Notes under the pieces: model-generated
Told to the model about the DNA's origin: nothing
The model's database searches: none
The model's input: the letters and a program-made list of their open reading frames with translations, nothing else
Program-made: the position numbers and the translations under genes
Assembly: GCA_028281485.1 (NCBI GenBank)
Contig: JANQJT010000235.1
Coordinates: forward strand, 1-16,149
Reading direction: 5' to 3'
Source of the DNA: Phycisphaeraceae bacterium
GTDB taxonomy: Bacteria > Planctomycetota > Phycisphaerae > Phycisphaerales > Zrk34
Length of the DNA: 16,149 nt
Part shown: positions 1 through 6,605 of the stretch, one piece after another
Position numbering within the stretch: position 1 is the first letter of the stretch
Layout: every line of letters begins with the position of its first letter

Positions 1-198
1 CGCCACGTCGCACACCACCGTCAACACCTCACCCTCCGCCTCGCGCACGCGCGCCGCCACCCGCTCCAACGCCTCGCCACGCCGTGCCGCGATCACCACC
101 TTCATCCCCGCCCGCGCACCAGCCACCGCCGTCGCCGCGCCGATGCCCGCCGAGCCGCCCGTGATCACCATCACCTTGTCTTTGAGTTCGCGTGCCAT
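1..198 (-). CDS. Short-chain dehydrogenase/reductase (SDR), N-terminal part
   Basis: The first 66 residues of a protein that runs off the left edge of the window. The start MARELKDKVMVITGG leads into a Rossmann fold: beta strand VMVIT, the glycine motif TGGSAGIG (residues 13-20; the SDR consensus is TGxxxGIG), then VVIAARR at the end of the second strand and CDVA near the edge, where SDRs bind the adenine ring of NAD(P). The family catalyses NAD(P)H-dependent oxidation or reduction of alcohols, ketones or sugars in the cytoplasm. The Ser-Tyr-Lys catalytic residues lie outside the window, so the substrate and activity cannot be judged. The arginine pair after the second strand (AARR) often goes with NADP(H) preference, which is only a hint. 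It follows the secreted TPR gene by 51 bases in the same direction with no terminator between them, so co-transcription is possible. The Shine-Dalgarno is weak; the start is chosen because the Rossmann strand begins 8 residues in, as usual. Confidence 0.87.
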   Translation of the reverse strand, partial: MARELKDKVMVITGGSAGIGAATAVAGARAGMKVVIAARRGEALERVAARVREAEGEVLTVVCDVA

Positions 199-249
199 GA
201 CGACCACTGTCCGCCATCGGCTCCGCCATTGCAACCCCGCCCCACCCGA

Positions 250-1620
250 CTACTCCGTCGGCCCAGCACCACTCAACGCCGCACCCAACCGCGCGCTATA
301 CCCGCTACGCAAACGCGCCCACGCTTCCTCGTCATAACGCACCAGCGACCGCGCCGTCTCCCACTCACCCAGCATCAACCACGCCTCCACCAGGCCCGGC
401 TCACGCTCCACACGCGCCCGAAGCATCCGCCGACCCTCCTCCACCTGACCCGATTGAATCAGCGCCGTCGCATACATCAAAAAACCCCACGAACCCCGCG
501 CATCGTTCGGCTGATCCATCGCGCCGCGCAACAACGCCGCCGCACGCCCCGCATCACCCCGCTTCATCGCACCCAACGCACCCTCATACAAGTCCAACGT
601 CTCATCGCTCAACGACACGATCGGCCAAGCCGCCACACCCTCCGCCGCATCCGCTCGCCCGCCCCCGTCACCCGGCAGCGTCGCCCCCAACCACCGCCGC
701 TTCTGTGCATCGATCAACTCCAACTCAACCGAAGCCGCATCGATCGGGACCTCCAACAGCATCGGACGACCCGGCCCAGCGTTCACCGTCTGCTCAAACT
801 TTTGCGCCCCACCCGTCACACGCACCTTCCCGCTCGTCAGCAAACGCAGCGGCTGCACCCGCATGATCCAACCCGCATCCTCACGCGCCGCCGAGACCAC
901 CGCGTGAGGCGATGCCGACGACACGCGACCGAACTTCGGCAACACCACCAGGTACACATCGTCCTGCCGGCGACACCACCGCCCCACGTACCGCTCCGCC
1001 GCCGGATCAGACCCGCGCACCACCACACGCCCCACACCCCGCTCACCCCATCCCCACACACCCTCACCCCCGCCAAACGCCAACACGCTCGCCGATCCCG
1101 CCGCGTCATACCAACCCGTGTACCCACGCCCCACCGCGCCACTCATCCCCCGCGCCCACGAGCCGCCGATCGGCTCCGCCCCCTCGCGCATCGCCATACC
1201 CCACTGACCGTCCGCCAGCGCGGGCAAGCTCCCACGGTTGTCCACCACCGTCCGCAACGTCACCACACCCGTCCCCACCGGCACGTGCACGTAGGCCACG
1301 CGCAGACAATCCGCCCCACCCCGCAACGGCAACACCACCGTCGCGCTGCCGTTGACGTGTCGATGCACCGCGTACCCCGCCACGCGATCACCCGCGTCAT
1401 CACCCCACTGCCCGCGATCGATCGACACGCGCTGACCGTTGATCCGAAGCTCACCCTCACGCGGCCGAACCTCCACACGCACCCACCCGTTGCTGACCGT
1501 CACCACCTCACCAAGCGACGACCCCACCCGCGTTTCATTCACGCGCACCGGCTGCGCCGCCGCCGCGCCCGTCCACGCGGCCGACCCCATCAAAACCAAC
1601 AACAGCGCAAAACGATTCAT
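250..1620 (-). CDS. Secreted protein of unknown function with C-terminal TPR-like helices
   Basis: 456 residues. Residues 1-23 (MNRFALLLVLMGSAAWTGAAAAQ) form a typical Sec signal peptide with cleavage near AAA-Q, so the mature protein is expected outside the cytoplasmic membrane. Residues 25-330 are rich in short beta-strand-like stretches, glycine and tryptophan and match no family I recognise. Residues about 341-450 are helical with TPR-like spacing (LDLYEGALGAMKRGDAGRAA, then YATALIQSGQVEEGRRMLRARVEREPGLVEAWLMLGEWE), suggesting a protein-binding end. The ATG at 1620 is chosen over the in-frame GTG at 1683 because it starts exactly at the signal peptide and has AGGGA about 8 bases upstream; the longer form would put 21 polar residues before the signal. 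It lies 69 bases after the sigma-like gene on the same strand and probably shares its transcript. Codons end mostly in G or C, supporting a real gene. Function unknown. Confidence 0.82.
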   Translation of the reverse strand: MNRFALLLVLMGSAAWTGAAAAQPVRVNETRVGSSLGEVVTVSNGWVRVEVRPREGELRINGQRVSIDRGQWGDDAGDRVAGYAVHRHVNGSATVVLPLRGGADCLRVAYVHVPVGTGVVTLRTVVDNRGSLPALADGQWGMAMREGAEPIGGSWARGMSGAVGRGYTGWYDAAGSASVLAFGGGEGVWGWGERGVGRVVVRGSDPAAERYVGRWCRRQDDVYLVVLPKFGRVSSASPHAVVSAAREDAGWIMRVQPLRLLTSGKVRVTGGAQKFEQTVNAGPGRPMLLEVPIDAASVELELIDAQKRRWLGATLPGDGGGRADAAEGVAAWPIVSLSDETLDLYEGALGAMKRGDAGRAAALLRGAMDQPNDARGSWGFLMYATALIQSGQVEEGRRMLRARVEREPGLVEAWLMLGEWETARSLVRYDEEAWARLRSGYSARLGAALSGAGPTE

Positions 1621-1689
1621 ACGCGTCCCTGCACTCCGCTGCCCCGTCTCACTTTGATTTATCGGCTCACCCCCCACCCTCACTTCATC

Positions 1690-2262
1690 TCACCCCGTCC
1701 GCTCCATGTAATACGACCACAACGCCATCAACGCCGCTCCCGCCACCACGCTGATCCAGAACATCCGCCACAAGCGACGCTTGCGCAGCTTCTGGCTCCA
1801 CGCCGCGATCACCGGCGCCGGATCGATCCCATCCGCCCGCTGACGCACCGCCGCCGCCAGGTCCGCCACCCCATCACCCAACTCTCGCCGCAGCTCCTCC
1901 TCCGCACGCGTCAGATGCAAACTCAACGCCTTCTTCGAGCAGTCCATCGCCTTCGCCGCCGTCAGCTCGTCCATGTCCTCCACGTGAATCAACAACCACG
2001 CCTCACGCGATCCGCTCGGCAGTCCATACAACAGCGCCACGTGCGGGTCCAACACGAACCGCGTCTTCAGCGCCCCCATCATCTCTCGCGCGCGCATGAC
2101 GATCAGCCGATCCAGCCGGTCCGGCTCAACCGACTCGATCGCCTTCCGATCCCGCATGATCTTCTCGAACATCTCCCCCGCCGCCGACTCATCGCCGGTC
2201 AGCAGATACGCCAAACGCCACACGCGCCGACGATACGCCTCGATCCGTGCAAGCATGCCCAT
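1690..2262 (-). CDS. ECF sigma-70-like protein with C-terminal membrane anchor
   Basis: 190 residues. Residues 5-65 (ARIEAYRRRVWRLAYLLTGD, then ESAAGEMFEKIM) resemble region 2 of extracytoplasmic-function sigma factors, which binds core RNA polymerase and the -10 element. Residues 85-128 (SREAWLLIHVEDMDELTAAK, then CSKKALSLHLTRAEEELRRE) match the region 4 helix-turn-helix that reads the -35 element. Unusually, the chain continues: a basic stretch KLRKRR (158-163) is followed by one hydrophobic helix (about 165-184) and a six-residue tail. By the positive-inside rule the sigma-like part stays in the cytoplasm, tethered to the membrane. ECF sigmas are usually soluble and controlled by a separate membrane anti-sigma; here the anchor is part of the same chain and no anti-sigma gene adjoins. 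The next gene encodes a secreted TPR protein. Region 2 is shorter and more divergent than usual, so it could be a regulator derived from a sigma factor rather than an active one. Confidence 0.72.
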   Translation of the reverse strand: MGMLARIEAYRRRVWRLAYLLTGDESAAGEMFEKIMRDRKAIESVEPDRLDRLIVMRAREMMGALKTRFVLDPHVALLYGLPSGSREAWLLIHVEDMDELTAAKAMDCSKKALSLHLTRAEEELRRELGDGVADLAAAVRQRADGIDPAPVIAAWSQKLRKRRLWRMFWISVVAGAALMALWSYYMERTG

Positions 2263-2270
2263 ACCACCCC

Positions 2271-2276
2271 ATCATA
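2271..2276 (-). promoter_or_regulatory. Candidate -10 element (TATGAT) before the sigma-like gene
   Basis: Read on the - strand, TATGAT matches the TATAAT consensus at five of six positions and ends 8 bases before the ATG at 2262. No convincing -35 hexamer lies 16-18 bases upstream. If used, transcription would start at or just before the start codon, giving a leaderless or nearly leaderless message. Weakly supported. Confidence 0.28.
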
Positions 2277-2322
2277 CGAAAACTCCACGCCCCTCACCGC
2301 ACGCACCTCAAACGAACAACCC

Positions 2323-2352
2323 AAAAACAAAACCACCGCACAACGCGGTGGT
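2323..2352 (-). terminator. Intrinsic terminator of the lexA transcript
   Basis: On the - strand a perfect 8-bp GC-rich stem (ACCACCGC pairing with GCGGTGGT, five-base loop GTTGT) is followed at once by a T-rich tract (TTTGTTTTT). It lies 33 bases after the lexA stop and before the sigma-like gene, so it separates the lexA transcript from the next operon. This is a textbook rho-independent terminator. Confidence 0.9.
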
Positions 2353-2384
2353 CGTTTCGTCCGATTGATTGTGGCGCACCGCGA

Positions 2385-3005
2385 TCAGTACGCCCGCACC
2401 ACGCCGATCGCCACGCCCTGCACCTGCACCCGCTCCGGCTCGACCCAGATCGGTTCGTACGCCTCATTGGCGGGCTGCAAACGCACCCGTCCGTTCCGCT
2501 CCTTGTAATACGTCTTCAGCGTCGCCTCGCCGCTGTCCAGCAGCGCCACCACCGTCTGCCCGTTCCGGGCCTGGTTGGTCTTGCGACACACCACGTAGTC
2601 CCCGTCGGAGATCTGCTGGTCGATCATCGAATCGCCCCGCACGTGCAGCACGAACACGTCCCCGCTGGCCGCGGGATTGGCAAACAGGTCCTCCAGGTCC
2701 AGGAACTCGCGGTCCTCCACCGCGTCGATCGGCGAGCCCGCCGCGATCGAGCCTACCAGCGGCAGCCGCGTCGAGCGCGACTCATCCGGTAGCAGACAGT
2801 TTTCCGTCAGCTCCAAAGAGCGTGCCTTGTTCGCGTCCCGTCGCAGCGCGCCCTTTTTGATGAGCGCCTCGACGTGCTCGAACACCGTGACCTTGCTGAC
2901 CTTCAGCTCGTCGGCCAATTCCTGCATCGTCGGGGAATAGCCGCGCGTCAATCTTGAATCGCGGATGAGCGTAAGGATCTTTTGTTGCTTCGGCGTTAGA
3001 TTCAT
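2385..3005 (-). CDS. lexA: LexA, SOS-response repressor
   Basis: 206 residues, the usual LexA length. An N-terminal winged helix-turn-helix (about 1-65: LTPKQQKILTLIRDS, then SPTMQELADELKVSKVTVFEHV) binds operators of DNA-repair genes; the C-terminal S24 peptidase domain (about 80-206) cuts the protein when RecA filaments form on damaged DNA. The parts needed for self-cleavage are present: the scissile Ala89-Gly90 in SIAAGSP, nucleophile Ser126 in GDSM, and general base Lys164 in EATLKTYY. The ATG at 3005 is chosen because GAGGA lies 8 bases upstream; an in-frame ATG five codons earlier (3020) has no ribosome-binding site. The frame of an unrecognised upstream gene overlaps its first third, so the two are probably transcribed together from the promoter near 3625-3653 and end at the terminator after the stop. 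Autorepression is expected from the family, but I could not identify a certain operator. Confidence 0.97.
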   Translation of the reverse strand: MNLTPKQQKILTLIRDSRLTRGYSPTMQELADELKVSKVTVFEHVEALIKKGALRRDANKARSLELTENCLLPDESRSTRLPLVGSIAAGSPIDAVEDREFLDLEDLFANPAASGDVFVLHVRGDSMIDQQISDGDYVVCRKTNQARNGQTVVALLDSGEATLKTYYKERNGRVRLQPANEAYEPIWVEPERVQVQGVAIGVVRAY

Positions 3006-3579
3006 CGTTCGTTTCCTCATGTTGGATCAGCCGAAGGCTCGGCCGATCCGCCGGTCGTTCCGTCACACGCGCCATCGCCGCCATCTCGGAAGAGGCCTTC
3101 CGAAGCAGGGCCGACTGCTGCCCCAGCCACGCCTCGATCGCCGAGGCCGCCGCCGCCAGCATCCCGCTGCGCGCCAGTCGCTGCCGCTGCTCCGCGGCCG
3201 GCTGATACGCGCCCAGCTCCTCAGCCATGCGCTCCAGCCGATCCTCACCGCGCACCGCTCGCTGACTCGCACGCGTGCGCTCGTCCTCGCTGCCCTCGCA
3301 ACTGTCCCGTCGCAAACGCTGGTAAGGAAGGCCCGTGCCGTATCCCGAGTCCGTCGATCCGTCTTCCGGATGCCCCGAACTCTGATGCGGGCCGCCCATC
3401 GCGCCGCTGCGGCGTAGCAGCTTGCTACCCATTGCTTCGTATCGCGTGGTGTACGAGCCGCCCGGGCCGATCATGACTAGTGGAATTCCCATGGCTATTC
3501 TTTCAGCTGTGGTCCATTCTCTTCCGCCCACAACATATTGTGGGCCCGGCTCTCCTCGCCGGTTTATCACTTCGACCAT
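2782..3579 (-). CDS. Unrecognised protein upstream of and overlapping lexA
   Basis: An open frame of 265 residues with no family I recognise. The stretch encoding about residues 45-190 has strongly G/C-ending codons, as expected for a real gene in this genome, and reads as helical, charged, alanine- and glutamate-rich protein (RMAEELGAYQPAAEQRQRLA, LLRKASSEMAAMARV). A glycine/proline-rich N-terminal part (GIPLVMIGPGGSYTTRYEAMG) precedes it. There is no signal peptide or membrane segment. The start is uncertain: ATG 3579 is the first after the predicted transcription start but lacks a Shine-Dalgarno; ATG 3492 is an alternative. From about residue 192 the frame lies inside lexA and loses the codon bias, so the last 74 residues are either a real but weakly constrained overlap or the result of a frame disruption. 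The third frame stops with TGA exactly at the lexA ATG 3020, as in a normal ATGA operon overlap. Its placement suggests co-regulation with lexA. Confidence 0.6.
   Translation of the reverse strand: MVEVINRRGEPGPQYVVGGREWTTAERIAMGIPLVMIGPGGSYTTRYEAMGSKLLRRSGAMGGPHQSSGHPEDGSTDSGYGTGLPYQRLRRDSCEGSEDERTRASQRAVRGEDRLERMAEELGAYQPAAEQRQRLARSGMLAAAASAIEAWLGQQSALLRKASSEMAAMARVTERPADRPSLRLIQHEETNDESNAEATKDPYAHPRFKIDARLFPDDAGIGRRAEGQQGHGVRARRGAHQKGRAATGREQGTLFGADGKLSATG
3012..3018 (-). promoter_or_regulatory. Ribosome-binding site that sets the lexA start
   Basis: GAGGAAA on the - strand, with GAGGA ending 8 bases before the ATG at 3005. It overlaps the alternative upstream ATG (3020), which has no such site of its own, so it favours the 206-residue LexA. 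Confidence 0.7.
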
Positions 3580-3624
3580 CGGCTTTGGCGTACACCACTA
3601 TTTTCTGGATTTTTTGTTCGGTTG

Positions 3625-3653
3625 ATGTTAACCTGACAGCTCCCCAACGTCAA
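3625..3653 (-). promoter_or_regulatory. Sigma-70 promoter for the lexA operon
   Basis: On the - strand TTGACG (3648-3653) and TAACAT (3625-3630) are separated by exactly 17 bases. The -35 matches consensus at five of six positions and the -10 at four of six. Transcription would start near 3618, about 40 bases before ATG 3579. The overlapping partial palindrome GGTT-N6-AACC (3621-3634 on the + strand) and the TGTTC at 3615-3619 are possible parts of a LexA operator, but neither is clear enough to call. Confidence 0.6.
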
Positions 3654-3674
3654 GAACTAATTCAACGCCTTATT

Positions 3675-3689
3675 CGTAAGCCACTTACG
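3675..3689. repeat. Inverted repeat in the divergent promoter region
   Basis: CGTAAG-CCA-CTTACG, perfect 6-bp arms around a 3-base spacer. It lies 22 bases upstream of the -35 of the lexA operon promoter and 80 bases before the divergent zinc-ribbon gene, a position suited to an operator. It is too short and lacks a T tract to be a terminator. The binding protein is unknown. Confidence 0.45.
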
Positions 3690-3769
3690 CTCAGACCGCC
3701 ATCCGACAGTATCCCCAACACCCGATCAAACATCGAATAAACGTCGCCGCTTATTGGACGCTTGCCACC

Positions 3770-3952
3770 ATGACCCCCAAACTCAACCATCCCAAACCCG
3801 CCCCCCAGCCTCTCGCCACGCCCCGCTGCCCCGCCTGCGGTCACCCCCTCCAACTCGTCTACGTGCACGGCCACGGCCAGTGCCGAACCTGTCACACCAA
3901 CATCGAACCCTGCTGCAGCGGCGCACCCTGTCCCACACCCAAACTCAGCTAA
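3770..3952 (+). CDS. Small cysteine-rich zinc-ribbon-like protein
   Basis: 60 residues, no recognised family. It has two CxxC pairs, Cys20/Cys23 (CPACG) and Cys38/Cys41 (CRTC), spaced as in zinc ribbons, and a third cluster Cys48, Cys49 and Cys54 (CCSGAPC). His33 and His35 lie between the pairs. A proline-rich 17-residue leader precedes the ribbon. A structural zinc site is the likely use of the first four cysteines; the extra three are uncommon in simple ribbons and could bind a second metal. There is no signal peptide or membrane segment, so it is probably cytoplasmic. It ends 30 bases before comEC on the same strand, and the two probably form a transcript, but there is no evidence of a direct role in DNA uptake. 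The Shine-Dalgarno is weak. Codon use and cysteine spacing make a real gene likely. Confidence 0.7.
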   Translation: MTPKLNHPKPAPQPLATPRCPACGHPLQLVYVHGHGQCRTCHTNIEPCCSGAPCPTPKLS

Positions 3953-3982
3953 TCCCCTCATCCCACGCCACCTTGGCGTATC

Positions 3983-6472
3983 ATGTCCACCCAGGGGACC
4001 GCCCGCGTGGACACTTCACCACACACCAACAACACCCAACCGTTCCACTCGCTGCCCATCGTGCGGATCACGATCGCCTGGGCACTGGGCCTGCTCCTCG
4101 GTTCACAACTGCCCCACCCCGCCGCCTGGCCGATCGCCGCCACCGTCGCGCTGCTATTCGTCTGCATCGCACTGCTCACACGACGCCCACGCCCCTTCAT
4201 CACCGCGTTGGCAATGGTCTGCATCACCCTCGCCGCCGCCACGTGGTGGCAGGTCCGGCAAACCCAACCCGCTCACCACATCTCAAACTACACCACCGCC
4301 CACCCACGACTCGTCGACATGTCCGGCTCCATCACCGCCGAACCGCGCATCCACACGCCCGATGACACCGACCCCGCCCACCAACAACCCGCCACCGTCT
4401 TCACACTCCGAACCCATACACTCCACACGCCTTCTGGCGACCACCCCACCTCGGGCCTCGTGGACATCTACCTCCCCTTCGCCGACACACGCCTCAAATC
4501 CCACCAGCACATCCGCGTCCAGGGCTTCCTCCGTCCCCTGCAACACCCCGCCAACCCCGGCCAACCCGACTACACCACCTACAAGGTCCGACGCGGCATC
4601 CTCGCCTCCTGCACGCTCCACGCCCGTACCGCATGGCAACACCTCGACGAAACATCACACCTCTCCCCCCTCACCCAACGCCGCGACAACTGGACACAAG
4701 CCACACACAGATCGCTCCAACACGGGTACACCGATACCGCCAACCCCAAGGCCGTCGCCCTGCTCGACGCGATCCTGCTCGGCATCCGATCCAGCGACCT
4801 GACCGAGATCTACGACGCCTTCCGACGAACCGGCATCGCCCACCTGCTCGCCATCTCAGGTCTGCACGTCGGCGTTCTCGCGTTCGGCGTCTGGTTCCTC
4901 GCCGCCCTGCTCATCCCCAACCCCCGCTGGGCCCTGGTCACCGCCGGCTTAGTCGTCGGCCTCTACCTCCTGGCCGTCCCCTGGCGCATCCCCATCATCC
5001 GAGCCGGCTTCATCACCTCCGCCTACTGCCTGCTCAGCGCCACCGGCCGACGACCCGATCCCCGCGCCCTATTAGCACTCATCGCGCTCCTCCTGCTCGT
5101 TGCGCGACCCACCGACCTGTTCGACGCCGGGTTCCAACTCAGCTTCGGCATCGTCGCCGCGCTGATCTGCTTCACCACACCCGTCAGCAACTACCTCTGG
5201 CCCCAGCGACTGTTCCAGGAACACCAAACCCTCTTCACACGCCTCCGCCGCACCTTCGCCGACTACCTCGCCGTCTCCATCATCGCCTTCCTCGTCGCCA
5301 TGCCGATCATCGCCTACCACTTCCAGATGATCAGCCCCCTGGCCATCGCCATGTCCGTACTCACCTTCCCCCTCGTCGCCGTCGTCCTCTGGCTCGGCCT
5401 GGCAAAGATCGCCATCGGCACGGTCTCCGCGTCACTCGGCTCACTGCTGGCTACACCCCTGCTCGCCCTCGCTTCACTCTTCGTCCGCATCGTCGAGGCA
5501 GCCGACCGACTCGGCACCGCCATCGACCTGCCCAAGCCCACGCCCCTGTGGACCGTTGCCGCGTTGGCCATCGTGATCGCGCTGCTGCAGGGCCGCTTCT
5601 ACAAACGCACCGCCGCGCTCGCCGCCTGCGTCGCGCTCTCAACCGCTTGGCTCGTCCTGCCGCACACCGCGCTGCTCCAACCCGACCCACCCGCGCTGAC
5701 CGCGCGGATGCTCGCCGTCGGCGCAGGCTCCTGTTACGTCATCCAATCCCAGGACGAAACATGGCTGTTCGACTGCGGCTCAAGCAGCTATCCACAGATC
5801 GGCTCGCGCACCGTCGCCCCCGCCCTCCAAGCGCTCGGCATCACGCAAATCGACACCCTCGTCATCTCCCACGCCGACACCGATCACTACTCCGGCGTCC
5901 TCGAACTCACCGACCACATCCCCGCCGCGCGCATCGTCACCACCCAGCACATGCTCGACAACGACTCCCGCGCCACCCAACGCCTCCTCGCCGGCCTGCG
6001 CGACCGCGACATCCCCATCCAGGTCATCACCACCGGATGGCAAACCCAACTCGCCCACGCACAGGTCCGCGCCATCTGGCCGCCGGCACAAAACAACTAC
6101 AAAGAAGACAACGACCGCTCCATCGTCCTCGCCATCGACGTCGCCGGCCGCAGACTCCTGCTCACCGGCGACATCCAACAACAAGCCATGACCGACATGC
6201 TCGCCGCCAACCTCGACCTCCGCGCAGACTTCACCGACCTGCCGCACCACGGCGCCTTCCCCCCCGCCGCCGTCGACTGGCTGCGCGCCGTTCAGCCCGC
6301 TGTCGTCCTGCAGTCCTGCAACCTCAAGAGACTTCAGCACGACCCCTGGCAGGACCATCTCCACAACATCGACCGCTACACAACGCCCCAGCACGGCATG
6401 GTTACGCTGCAGATCATGCACGACGGGAAGTTCGACCTCACCGGCTTCCGCAAACCCCTCATCGCTAAATAA
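3983..6472 (+). CDS. comEC: ComEC/Rec2 DNA uptake channel
   Basis: 829 residues, the usual size for the three-part ComEC. Residues about 25-90 form several membrane helices that open the DUF4131 region (to about 195, with a soluble OB-like part). Residues about 250-540 form the polytopic Competence domain, with the hallmark HLLAISGLHVG at 287-297. Residues about 574-800 form a metallo-beta-lactamase-like domain: FDCGSS, the metal site HADTDH (630-635), Asp730 in LLTGDI and His755-His756 in PHHG. In competent bacteria ComEC passes single-stranded DNA across the cytoplasmic membrane, and the MBL domain is thought to be the nuclease that degrades the other strand. All expected metal ligands visible here are intact, so it looks functional. 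It follows the zinc-ribbon gene by 30 bases; no other competence gene is in the window. The ATG at 3983 is the first in frame and leaves about 25 cytoplasmic residues before the first helix; its ribosome-binding site is poor. Confidence 0.95.
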   Translation: MSTQGTARVDTSPHTNNTQPFHSLPIVRITIAWALGLLLGSQLPHPAAWPIAATVALLFVCIALLTRRPRPFITALAMVCITLAAATWWQVRQTQPAHHISNYTTAHPRLVDMSGSITAEPRIHTPDDTDPAHQQPATVFTLRTHTLHTPSGDHPTSGLVDIYLPFADTRLKSHQHIRVQGFLRPLQHPANPGQPDYTTYKVRRGILASCTLHARTAWQHLDETSHLSPLTQRRDNWTQATHRSLQHGYTDTANPKAVALLDAILLGIRSSDLTEIYDAFRRTGIAHLLAISGLHVGVLAFGVWFLAALLIPNPRWALVTAGLVVGLYLLAVPWRIPIIRAGFITSAYCLLSATGRRPDPRALLALIALLLLVARPTDLFDAGFQLSFGIVAALICFTTPVSNYLWPQRLFQEHQTLFTRLRRTFADYLAVSIIAFLVAMPIIAYHFQMISPLAIAMSVLTFPLVAVVLWLGLAKIAIGTVSASLGSLLATPLLALASLFVRIVEAADRLGTAIDLPKPTPLWTVAALAIVIALLQGRFYKRTAALAACVALSTAWLVLPHTALLQPDPPALTARMLAVGAGSCYVIQSQDETWLFDCGSSSYPQIGSRTVAPALQALGITQIDTLVISHADTDHYSGVLELTDHIPAARIVTTQHMLDNDSRATQRLLAGLRDRDIPIQVITTGWQTQLAHAQVRAIWPPAQNNYKEDNDRSIVLAIDVAGRRLLLTGDIQQQAMTDMLAANLDLRADFTDLPHHGAFPPAAVDWLRAVQPAVVLQSCNLKRLQHDPWQDHLHNIDRYTTPQHGMVTLQIMHDGKFDLTGFRKPLIAK

Positions 6473-6539
6473 CACGCGCCAAGGCCGATTCAAACACGCC
6501 CGTTCGCCGGCCTCGGGTAAAATCTTCTCCAGAAAGGAA

Positions 6540-6567
6540 TTAGCCCCGCCCAACGCGCGTCTATACT
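6540..6567 (+). promoter_or_regulatory. Candidate sigma-70 promoter for the coiled-coil gene pair
   Basis: TATACT at 6562-6567 (five of six to TATAAT) with TTAGCC 16 bases upstream at 6540-6545 (three of six to TTGACA). The predicted transcription start near 6574 leaves a 30-base leader that carries the AAGGAG ribosome-binding site. Confidence 0.42.
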
Positions 6568-6592
6568 GGTAGGTGTATCGTCGCACTCTTTC

Positions 6593-6598
6593 AAGGAG
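6593..6598 (+). promoter_or_regulatory. Ribosome-binding site that sets the start at 6606
   Basis: AAGGAG seven bases before ATG 6606. It rules out the earlier in-frame GTG at 6573, which would place the signal peptide internally. Confidence 0.8.
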
Positions 6599-6605
6599 TC
6601 GGGCC

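Noticed and set aside
1621..1683. GTG start at 1683 for the secreted TPR protein
   Set aside because: It would place 21 polar residues ahead of a good signal peptide; ATG 1620 has its own AGGGA.
229..2508. Very long open frame on the + strand (759 codons), rich in Arg, His, Pro and Thr
   Set aside because: It is antisense to the TPR, sigma-like and lexA genes, and its composition is what a C-rich strand gives in a stop-poor frame. It also crosses the lexA terminator.
3422..3740. Short hydrophobic + strand frames across the divergent region
   Set aside because: They lack ribosome-binding sites, do not show the G/C-ending codon bias and lie opposite a - strand frame with that bias.
4633..6468. 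611-codon open frame overlapping comEC on the same strand
   Set aside because: An Arg/His/Pro-rich shadow of comEC, which has clear domains and catalytic motifs in its own frame.
6484..6514. Possible comEC terminator (AGGCCG with CGGCCT)
   Set aside because: Only 6 bp with a loop of about 20 bases, and no T tract follows.
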